A stretch of DNA of 6,574 nt from NCBI GenBank assembly GCA_007136595.1, contig SLGQ01000250.1, forward strand, positions 1 through 6,574, read 5' to 3'. Shown here in pieces: positions 1 through 4,624 of this stretch (within the stretch, counting starts at the first letter, position 1; every line of letters begins with the position of its first letter). The translations under genes and the position numbers were made by a program. This DNA is from Candidatus Sumerlaeota bacterium (GTDB taxonomy: Bacteria; UBP6; UBA1177). The notes beneath the pieces are model-generated. The model worked only from the letters and a program-made list of their open reading frames with translations, was not told where the DNA came from and did not search any database.

Positions 1-521
1 CCGCTTCTCATAACAAGAATACCGCTTTTTTCAACAAGCTCGATAAAATGGCTCAAAGAAGCTTCCCAAGTTGGAATTTTCTTTCTTTTTTCTATATCAA
101 AACCAAGCGTTTCTCTTATTTTCAAAGCAGTTTGAACAACACTGTCAGTTGTCTGAATAGATCTGGGAAAACCAAGCGGTTTCATACCGTTCATTTTAAG
201 ATAATCACGGTACCATTCCTGTCTTTGCTGGCAAAGATAAATAGTATCAAGTAAATGCGGACTGGGATTGCTGACATATTCATTTCCGATTGTGCGGAAA
301 TCAGGAAGAGGAAGTTTTTCAACCGGCGGCTTTTCAAGGAAAAAAAATCCAACTGGCGCATAAGTAAACTTCGCAAAATTCTCAAGTTGCTTCAAAGTTG
401 GGTTTTCATCGCCTTTAATCCACTTAGAAAGTTTTGGAAACTTTTTCAGCAAAGATTCAAAAGATTTTCCCGACCTTTTACATGCCCATATAAAAAGTTC
501 CGGTTTTATTTCAGGATGCAT
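1..521 (-). CDS. XRE-HTH / ImmA-IrrE family metallo-endopeptidase, N-terminal part (runs off the left edge)
   Basis: The minus-strand frame is open from an ATG at 521-519 to base 1 and gives 173 residues; the C-terminus lies outside the window. Residues 5-50 (IKPELFIWACKRSGKS, then a KFPKLSKWIKGDENPTLKQL stretch) match the XRE-like helix-turn-helix start of COG2856 proteins. They are followed by the family hallmark blocks PVGFFFLEKPP (about 56-66), LPDFRTIGN (72-80), DTIYLCQQRQEWYRDY (92-107) and the LGFD / W-E / GILVMRSG region to the end. The family couples a DNA-binding domain to a Zn-dependent HExxH peptidase that cleaves repressors (ImmA, IrrE) or acts as a toxin-antitoxin-like regulator. 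The HExxH part would lie beyond base 1, so catalytic integrity cannot be judged. An in-frame TGA lies seven codons upstream; ATG 521 is preferred over a TTG two codons earlier, and neither has a strong ribosome site. Its first 23 codons and upstream region are duplicated at 1820-1966. Family recognition is firm; function here is inferred. Confidence 0.88.
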   Translation of the reverse strand, partial: MHPEIKPELFIWACKRSGKSFESLLKKFPKLSKWIKGDENPTLKQLENFAKFTYAPVGFFFLEKPPVEKLPLPDFRTIGNEYVSNPSPHLLDTIYLCQQRQEWYRDYLKMNGMKPLGFPRSIQTTDSVVQTALKIRETLGFDIEKRKKIPTWEASLSHFIELVEKSGILVMRS

Positions 522-598
522 TGTCAAATTACCGTTAGTTCATAATAACTACAGCTATAACAATAATGTTTTCAGTAGAAAAATCAAATTTAACGAGC
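453..598. repeat. Direct repeat, copy A (immA 5' end plus upstream region)
   Basis: Bases 453-593 match 1820-1961 with three substitutions (502, 523 and 536) and a one-base indel next to 523. Two more mismatches (594, 595) precede a short tail ending at 598/1966. The copy holds the first 69 coding bases of the immA-like gene and about 77 bp upstream. It is one of two copies flanking the Fic gene in direct orientation. In this copy the reading frame continues into the full immA gene and keeps the family-typical Pro at residue 7, so it is the functional copy. Confidence 0.95.
560..587 (-). promoter_or_regulatory. Candidate promoter of the immA-like gene with overlapping dyad
   Basis: On the minus strand TTGATT (587-582) is followed after 16 bp by TATTGT (565-560), a 4/6 plus 4/6 match to sigma70 boxes, about 40 bp before the ATG. 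A 12-bp dyad (aaca-ataa-tgtt, 559-570) overlaps the -10 box and could be an operator for the HTH domain of the gene it precedes. Both elements are also unchanged in copy B upstream of fic. The box matches are modest, so this is a suggestion only. Confidence 0.3.
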
Positions 599-686
599 AT
601 AGATATAAAGACAAAAAAGAATTAAACCTTGCCGTCATGCACAATTGCTGGGCAAATCAGTGCATGTTTTTGTCATGTGCACTCAA
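599..686. other. Intergenic stretch between fic and the immA-like gene, no gene seen
   Basis: These bases belong to the segment unique to the fic insertion. On the minus strand downstream of fic there is a weak possible hairpin (TTGCC 655-651 with GGCAA 633-629, an inner GCA/TGC pair) followed about 10 nt later by a T-rich run near 621-611. That could act as a poor terminator, but the distance and short stem argue against a strong one. Readthrough from fic into immA is therefore possible. Confidence 0.35.
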
Positions 687-698
687 TCAGTGCATGTT
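655..698. repeat. 14-bp direct repeat pair at the fic 3' end
   Basis: The 14-mer AATCAGTGCATGTT occurs at 655-668 and again at 685-698, exactly 30 bp apart. The right copy contains the last codons and the stop of fic (Met-His-TGA). The left copy places an identical Met-His-TGA in the same frame 30 bp later. It looks like a small partial tandem duplication of the gene end; a shared protein-binding site is also possible. Confidence 0.7.
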
Positions 699-1790
699 CT
701 GGTTTTTAAGCAGGTCATATAGGGCTATGTTAATATAGATGATTTCTTTGCCGACTTTCTCGGACTTCAAAACTCCAATAGATTCAAGCTCTTTAAGATA
801 TTTCGATGCAATATTTCTTGACGCTATACCGCTTTCGACGAGATGTGATATTTTGCAATAAACATTGGAAAAAAGAATTTCAATCAATTCTTTTGAATAA
901 ATTCTGCTTTTCTCTTGTTTAATTTTTCTTGAAGTTTCCTCAATAATTTCAACAATATTGCTGCTAACAGAAAGTGTTTTTTCAGCAGTTTTTTCGACGG
1001 CTTTAAGTATATATAATATCCATTCTTCCCAAGCTTCATCTGTCGTTACGCTTCTTAACAACCTGTAATAATCTGATTTATTTTGGATAATATAGCTACT
1101 TAAATACAAAAACGGGGCACTGAGCAAATTTGTAAGAACAAGATACAGCACATTCATAATTCTACCTGTCCTACCATTTCCATCATAAAAAGGATGAATC
1201 GCCTCAAATTGATAATGTATCATTGCCAGCTTAACAAGAGGATCTAATCTTTCGTCATCAGTGTTTATAAATTCTTCCAGATTTTTTAAACAATTACGAA
1301 TAAAGTTTTCATTGTCAGGCGGGGTGTACATGATTTCGCCTGTTTTATCGTTCATGAGCGTTGTTCCCGGGAGTTTTCTTATTCCAGCATCATTTCCCTC
1401 AATTTCCTGTTGAATCTCAACAATAATATTTGTTGAGAGAAATCCTCTGGCTTTAATAAGCTCCATTCCTTTAAACAAAGCTTTTTTATAATTAAGAACT
1501 TCCTTTACCGCTGTTTTATCGTTTCCTTTTGTAGCAATTGCTTTATAAAGTTCATCGTGTGTGGTAATAATATTTTCAATTTCGGAGCTGTCTTTAGCTT
1601 CTTGAAGTGTTATTGAATGTAATATAATGTTCTTATTAGGCAAAAGCTCTGAATAGCCTTTAAGTTCAGCAAGTATTTTGTGTGTTTTTATAAGCTGTCT
1701 AAATATAGGGTTTGTTGTTATAAATTTTTCAGGAGGCAAGAAACTTAAGTTGTTGTTTGGAACTTTAGGATTTAATAACTTTTTTTTCAT
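687..1790 (-). CDS. Fic-domain protein (class II, predicted protein AMPylator)
   Basis: The protein is about 367 residues, similar in length to self-contained Fic proteins of the Shewanella SoFic type. Fic enzymes transfer AMP (sometimes another nucleotide group) from a nucleotide to a hydroxyl side chain of a target protein in the cytoplasm. Visible domains, numbered from the GTG at 1793, are a Fic_N region (about 15-100) with the inhibitory-helix motif SSEIEN at 69-74 fitting [S/T]xxxE[G/N]; a target-docking flap with GTTLMNDKTGEIMYTPP at 143-159; the complete catalytic motif HPFYDGNGRTGR at 200-211 with His200 as general base; and a C-terminal winged-helix-like domain (about 290-365). The N-terminal inhibitory motif defines class II, where the toxin carries its own brake, so no separate antitoxin is expected. 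I prefer ATG 1790 (AGAGG at 1798-1802, 8 nt spacing); a GTG at 1793 is also possible. It lies between 97%-identical direct repeats, 14 bp after a truncated immA leader ORF. The target is unknown. Confidence 0.93.
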   Translation of the reverse strand: MKKKLLNPKVPNNNLSFLPPEKFITTNPIFRQLIKTHKILAELKGYSELLPNKNIILHSITLQEAKDSSEIENIITTHDELYKAIATKGNDKTAVKEVLNYKKALFKGMELIKARGFLSTNIIVEIQQEIEGNDAGIRKLPGTTLMNDKTGEIMYTPPDNENFIRNCLKNLEEFINTDDERLDPLVKLAMIHYQFEAIHPFYDGNGRTGRIMNVLYLVLTNLLSAPFLYLSSYIIQNKSDYYRLLRSVTTDEAWEEWILYILKAVEKTAEKTLSVSSNIVEIIEETSRKIKQEKSRIYSKELIEILFSNVYCKISHLVESGIASRNIASKYLKELESIGVLKSEKVGKEIIYINIALYDLLKNQNMH

Positions 1791-1807
1791 CACATTTTCC
1801 TCTTCTT

Positions 1808-1888
1808 TTAAAACAGTACAGATTCAAAAGATTTTCCCGACCTTTTACATGCCCATATAAAAAGTTCCTGTTTTATTTCAGGATGCAT
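1808..1888 (-). pseudogene. Truncated immA-like N-terminus, 26-codon leader ORF before fic
   Basis: From ATG 1888-1886 the minus strand reads 23 codons almost identical to the start of the immA-like gene at 521, beginning MHPEIKQELFIWACKRSGKS. It then leaves the homology and ends Val-Leu-Phe-TAA at 1808. Residue 7 is Gln instead of the Pro seen in the intact copy and usual in the family, which fits relaxed selection. The peptide is too short to fold as an HTH. Its stop lies 14-17 nt before the fic start, so if translated it could couple ribosomes to fic. It is best read as a remnant of the duplication rather than as a working gene. Confidence 0.8.
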
Positions 1889-1966
1889 TCTTCAAATTAC
1901 CGTCAGTTCATAATAACTACAGCTATAACAATAATGTTTTCAGTAGAAAAATCAAATTTAATAAGC
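1820..1966. repeat. Direct repeat, copy B (immA 5' end plus upstream region)
   Basis: This is the partner of 453-598, in the same orientation about 1,367 bp away. It contains the aborted immA start and, on the minus strand, the same upstream region that precedes the intact immA-like gene. It therefore supplies the upstream region of fic. The 1.2 kb between the copies contains fic and little else. Confidence 0.95.
1928..1955 (-). promoter_or_regulatory. Candidate promoter of fic (duplicated immA promoter)
   Basis: The boxes TTGATT (1955-1950) and TATTGT (1933-1928), 16 bp apart, and the overlapping dyad at 1927-1938 are the same as in copy A, with no substitution in this part. If the copy A promoter is real, fic would start transcription here with the aborted immA ORF in its leader. 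Box strength is modest. Confidence 0.3.
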
Positions 1967-2022
1967 TGACTTAATTTCTGAAATAATCCACAGGATTTTA
2001 TTTTCAAAGCCCATTTTTTAAG

Positions 2023-2050
2023 TTGACAACCCCCCTTTTTTCTGTAATAT
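2023..2050 (+). promoter_or_regulatory. Promoter of the DUF4143 ATPase-ogt pair
   Basis: A perfect TTGACA at 2023-2028 is followed after 16 bp by TAATAT at 2045-2050 (4/6 to TATAAT). Transcription would begin near 2056-2058, just before the leader hairpin, giving a leader of about 60 nt ahead of the ATG at 2116. Confidence 0.6.
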
Positions 2051-2060
2051 TGGCATGTGT

Positions 2061-2099
2061 GTCGCCATTTTTACAGCAAAAATGGCGGTAGCGTCGCCA
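2061..2099 (+). promoter_or_regulatory. Leader hairpin with a competing third arm
   Basis: CGCCATTTTT (2063-2072) and AAAAATGGCG (2078-2087) form a perfect 10-bp inverted repeat with a 5-nt loop, extendable by two G-U pairs. A second GTCGCCA (2093-2099) repeats the first arm (2061-2067), so the middle strand TGGCG can instead pair with 2095-2099 across a 7-nt loop. The third arm ends six bases before the AGGAG ribosome site at 2105-2109. This is either an RNA leader element affecting translation or a DNA operator. No known riboswitch class was recognised. Confidence 0.5.
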
Positions 2100-2115
2100 A
2101 AATGAGGAGAAAAAG

Positions 2116-3243
2116 ATGTATATTCAGAGAAAAATAACTCTTCCGGGTCAATCATTTTTTCTTTTCGGTCCAAGAGGAACCGGAAAAACAATGATGCTTA
2201 AAAAAAGATATCATGATGCATTTTACATAGATCTTTTAGATCCTGAAAGATACAGAGAGCTTCTTGCTCATCCTGAACATTTGTTTGAACTTGTAAAGTC
2301 TGTTGAAGACAACAGCGTTGTAGTAATTGATGAAATACAGAAAGTTCCTCAGCTTCTTGAGCCTGTTCATGCAATAATTGAACAACACCGGGGAATTCAG
2401 TTCATTCTTACAGGAAGCAGTGCAAGAAAACTTCGCAGATCAAGTGCAAATCTGCTTGGAGGAAGAGCCCTTAACATTCAAATGATCCCATTTGTTTTTT
2501 CTGAGATAAAAGATCACTGGAGTTTTGAGAAAATGCTTGAATTTGGAACTATTCCTGTTGTTGTAATGTCAGAATCTCCATCAAAAGTGCTGTCGGCATA
2601 CATTGATCTTTATTTAAGAGAGGAGATATTTAACGAAGGGCTGACAAGAAATATCGAAAACTTTGCAAGGTTCCTTGAAGCTATAAGTTTTTCACACTCA
2701 TCTTTACTTAACATCAGCAATATTTCAAGAGAATGCAGTGTCCCAAGAAAAACAGTTGAAGGATATGTGCAAATATTAAAAGATCTCTTGATCGCTGAAA
2801 CAATAGAAGTTTTTACAAAAAGAGCACAAAGACAGCTTGTTTCTCACGAGAAATTTTATTTTTTTGATACCGGACTTTTCCGGCATCTCCGTCCAAAAGG
2901 ACTTTTTGACAAGCCTTCTGAAATTGATGGAGCAGCACTTGAAGGTTTGGTTTTACAGCATTTAAAAGCATCCATTCTGTTAAGTGACAAAAAAGATAAC
3001 ATTTATTTCTGGCGGACAAGAAGCGGAAATGAAGTTGATTTTGTAGTTTACGGTGAATCGGGTATTAAAGCTTATGAGGTAAAAAACAAAAATAAAATAT
3101 CCCCACCGGATCTTACCGGACTTAAAAACTTTAAAAATGACTATCCTGAAGCGGAACTTTTTCTTGTTTATCGGGGGACAGACACATTTATCCGCAAAGA
3201 TATCAAAGTTGTTCCCTGTGATAAATTTCTTGCAGGTATTTGA
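2116..3243 (+). CDS. AAA family ATPase with DUF4143 (nuclease-like) C-terminal domain
   Basis: The 375-residue protein has the usual length of the bacterial ATP-binding/DUF4143 family. Walker A GPRGTGKT is at 18-25, Walker B VVVIDEIQ at 68-75, a sensor-like LTGSSARKL at 98-106 and the family GGRA at 115-118. The middle (about 155-250) includes a helical wHTH-like segment (LNISNISRECSVPRKTVEGYV). The C-terminal part carries an LEG...FWRTRSGNEVDFVV...YEVK arrangement with Glu276, Asp308, Glu321 and Lys323, matching the PD-(D/E)xK-like core of DUF4143, apparently intact. Members are widespread, often in several copies and in accessory regions. Their substrate is not established, though nucleic acid or mobile-element roles are suspected. 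The start is set by AGGAG 2105-2109 with 6-nt spacing. It has its own promoter and leader hairpin, and ogt follows 6 bp downstream, so the two are probably co-transcribed. The family call is firm; the function is open. Confidence 0.9.
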   Translation: MYIQRKITLPGQSFFLFGPRGTGKTMMLKKRYHDAFYIDLLDPERYRELLAHPEHLFELVKSVEDNSVVVIDEIQKVPQLLEPVHAIIEQHRGIQFILTGSSARKLRRSSANLLGGRALNIQMIPFVFSEIKDHWSFEKMLEFGTIPVVVMSESPSKVLSAYIDLYLREEIFNEGLTRNIENFARFLEAISFSHSSLLNISNISRECSVPRKTVEGYVQILKDLLIAETIEVFTKRAQRQLVSHEKFYFFDTGLFRHLRPKGLFDKPSEIDGAALEGLVLQHLKASILLSDKKDNIYFWRTRSGNEVDFVVYGESGIKAYEVKNKNKISPPDLTGLKNFKNDYPEAELFLVYRGTDTFIRKDIKVVPCDKFLAGI

Positions 3244-3249
3244 ACCTCA

Positions 3250-3768
3250 ATGGATAAAATAATTCCTTCAGTTTTTTTATTTCATACAGATCTTGATTCT
3301 GTTGCAATTGTGTGGTTTTTGAAAGATGGTGCCGTAAAGATCAGGGAGATAATCATATCAAATCCGCAGTTTTCAGCAGAGCAACGGGTTGCATCAAAAC
3401 ATCCTTTTTCAAATTTTTCAGGGTGTAAAAAGGTAATTCAACTTTCTGAAAAGATTAAAAGATATTGTCAAGGCAAAAATGAGAAATTCACTCTTGAGAT
3501 GCTTGATTTTGAGGGGATTCCAAAGTTCAGGAAAGATGTGTATCTCACCCTTTTTAAAACTAAGCGGGGAGAAACTTTAAGCTATGGTGAACTTGCGATG
3601 ATATCGGGTTATCCGCTTGCGGCAAGAGCTGTCGGGACTGCCATGAAAAACAATCCTTTTCCATTTGTCATACCTTGTCACAGAGTTATAAAATCGGATG
3701 GTACTCTAGGCGGTTTTTTCGGAGCGGAAGAGATGAAAAGAAAATTGATAGAGATGGAAAACTCCTGA
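3250..3768 (+). CDS. ogt: Methylated-DNA-[protein]-cysteine S-methyltransferase (O6-alkylguanine-DNA alkyltransferase)
   Basis: This suicide repair enzyme moves an alkyl group from O6-alkylguanine (and O4-alkylthymine) in DNA to its own cysteine. The 172 residues match the Ogt/MGMT length. The poorly conserved N-terminal domain covers about 1-88, and the DNA-binding/active-site domain about 89-170. Key parts are YGELA (112-116), AARAVGTAMKNN (124-135) with Arg126 as the likely base-flipping arginine, the active-site IPCHRVI around Cys143, and GGFFG (154-158), followed by a final KRKLIEME helix. All expected catalytic features are present. The ribosome site is weak (AGG about a dozen bases upstream) and the gap from the ATPase stop is only 6 bp, so translation may depend on coupling to it. 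The functional link to a DUF4143 ATPase is unclear. It ends 29 bp before the stop of the convergent Cys-rich gene. Confidence 0.93.
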   Translation: MDKIIPSVFLFHTDLDSVAIVWFLKDGAVKIREIIISNPQFSAEQRVASKHPFSNFSGCKKVIQLSEKIKRYCQGKNEKFTLEMLDFEGIPKFRKDVYLTLFKTKRGETLSYGELAMISGYPLAARAVGTAMKNNPFPFVIPCHRVIKSDGTLGGFFGAEEMKRKLIEMENS

Positions 3769-3797
3769 AAGGGATTATTTGATTTTATTTGAAAAAA

Positions 3798-4118
3798 CTA
3801 TCCTTTGTTGCAACCGCACCCTTTTTTTTGCTGTTGTATGAGTTTTCTGTGGGGACATTGATGATCCCGGTCTGAATGTTTTCCGCACTTTGAGCTGCAT
3901 TTGCATGCACTTTCTTTGCAGTCGCATTTGCAGTTGCATTCGCCGCTTTCGGCACATCCGCAAGTGCATGGACAATCAGCACAATCACATTCGCCACTTT
4001 CGGCACAACCGCAGTCACAGGGACAACCTTTTGAAACCTCATGCTCATGAGCTGAAAGGTTTCCTGAAAAAATAAGTACAAAAGAAACAGCCATCATCAT
4101 ATATATAAGTTTTCTCAT
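3798..4118 (-). CDS. Exported metallothionein-like Cys-rich repeat protein
   Basis: This 106-residue protein begins with a classic signal peptide: basic MRK, hydrophobic LIYMMMAVSFVLIF, and a likely signal peptidase I cut after Leu-Ser-Ala23. The mature part has 20 Cys in about 83 residues, mostly in C-x-C spacing, with two copies of CGCAESGEC at 36-44 and 53-61 (period 17 residues). A His-bearing start (HEHE) and tail (HSDRDHQCPH) and a final CGC follow. Such Cys density suggests binding of soft metals (Cu, Zn, Cd or similar) outside the cytoplasm, but it fits no metallothionein family that I recognise. The start is firm: AAGGAG at 4130-4125 with 6-nt spacing. It lies 68 bp downstream of another small Cys-rich exported protein on the same strand, so both probably share the promoter at 4620-4592. 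An overlapping 98-residue Ala-rich frame is a shadow. Coding status is well supported; metal binding is inference. Confidence 0.82.
   Translation of the reverse strand: MRKLIYMMMAVSFVLIFSGNLSAHEHEVSKGCPCDCGCAESGECDCADCPCTCGCAESGECNCKCDCKESACKCSSKCGKHSDRDHQCPHRKLIQQQKKGCGCNKG
3936..4019. repeat. 51-bp-period tandem repeat inside the Cys-rich gene
   Basis: About 33 bp at 3936-3968 recur at 3987-4019 with a few substitutions, an offset of 51 bp or 17 codons. Each unit encodes a CGCAESGEC block. The repeat grew in frame, and the differences are mostly single bases. Copy number may vary between strains. Confidence 0.8.
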
Positions 4119-4186
4119 AAGTAACTCCTTAAAAAAATTAAAAAAACAAAAATCTTTAAATTAAAAACCGGTCAAGCGGGAACAGC

Positions 4187-4564
4187 TCAACAAAGAAGGA
4201 TAGTTTTTGATATCCACCTGCTCTGATCAGGCGGTCTGGGGTTACTTTCAGTAAATATTTTAGATAAATACCTGTCAAAGAAAAGAGGCTCTTCTATTAT
4301 TGAAGCATAAAGCGGCTTAATATCTGATTCGCTGAACCGGGGTGAATCAAGCTCGAATCTCCCCGATAAAATAAAATCTGCACCGTTAAGAACTTTGAGA
4401 TTTCTGCATCTTGATCCGCAACAGGGAGGACGGTCAAAAGTTTTTACACCTGTTGCACAACAACATGAAATGTGAATCCCACCCTTGTGTCTGACACACA
4501 GTTCGGGACCATCAAACATCATTGTTGAAACAGCGATCAGCAATGTAACAATGAATTGCTTCAT
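4187..4564 (-). CDS. Small Cys-rich exported protein of unknown function
   Basis: The protein is 125 residues long and I do not recognise its family with confidence. It starts MKQFIVTLLIAVSTMMF, a signal-peptide or membrane-anchor-like segment without a clear cleavage site. A Cys/His cluster follows: Cys23, His26, His31, Cys34-36, Cys48-49 and Cys53, the C-H...CCC...CC-x3-C pattern seen in small bacterial periplasmic proteins with a CC/PP motif. Cys125 is the last residue. The rest (about 55-120) is a soluble segment containing ADFILSGRF. Together with the metallothionein-like gene downstream this suggests metal or thiol chemistry in the envelope, which is inference. The start is set by AGAGG (4573-4569) 4 nt before the ATG, and a strong promoter lies just upstream. 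It is separated from lgt by 60 bp. Confidence 0.65.
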   Translation of the reverse strand: MKQFIVTLLIAVSTMMFDGPELCVRHKGGIHISCCCATGVKTFDRPPCCGSRCRNLKVLNGADFILSGRFELDSPRFSESDIKPLYASIIEEPLFFDRYLSKIFTESNPRPPDQSRWISKTILLC

Positions 4565-4591
4565 AAAACCTCTAAAAAAACGACCGTATAA

Positions 4592-4620
4592 ATAATACCA
4601 TCTACTAATTCAGATGTCAA
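4592..4620 (-). promoter_or_regulatory. Strong sigma70-type promoter of the Cys-rich gene pair, with spacer dyad
   Basis: On the minus strand a perfect TTGACA (4620-4615) is separated by 17 bp from TATTAT (4597-4592, 5/6 to TATAAT). It lies just after the lgt stop and about 28 bp ahead of the ATG at 4564. The spacer holds an inverted repeat CATCT-N8-AGATG (4599-4603 and 4612-4616), whose outer bases touch the -35 box. A dyad placed between -35 and -10 is where metal-sensing repressors or activators often bind, but the sequence matches no specific operator that I know. Confidence 0.7.
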
Positions 4621-4624
4621 TACC

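Noticed and set aside
535..543. Two-codon minus-strand frame ATG-AAC-stop, kept in both repeat copies (TAA versus TGA)
   Set aside because: Too short to mean anything; the stop retention rests on a single substitution.
255..545. Plus-strand open frame of 96 codons across the immA-like gene
   Set aside because: The minus strand encodes clear family blocks of an ImmA/IrrE protein over the same bases; the plus-strand frame is a shadow.
453..1966. Insertion sequence or transposon with fic as cargo
   Set aside because: No transposase gene, no terminal inverted repeats, and the 142-bp duplication is far longer than a normal target site duplication.
3769..3797. Bidirectional terminator between ogt and the Cys-rich gene
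   Set aside because: The only pairing seen (AAAGGGA with TCCTTT) has a long loop and a bulge and no proper T tract after it.
3785..4081. 98-residue Ala/Val-rich minus-strand frame overlapping the Cys-rich gene
   Set aside because: It is the +1-shifted reading of the Cys-codon repeats, with no ribosome site, whereas the other frame has AAGGAG and a signal peptide.
4119..4186. A separate promoter for the metallothionein-like gene (TTGACC on the minus strand)
   Set aside because: No acceptable -10 box at the right distance; the A/T-rich run alone is not enough.
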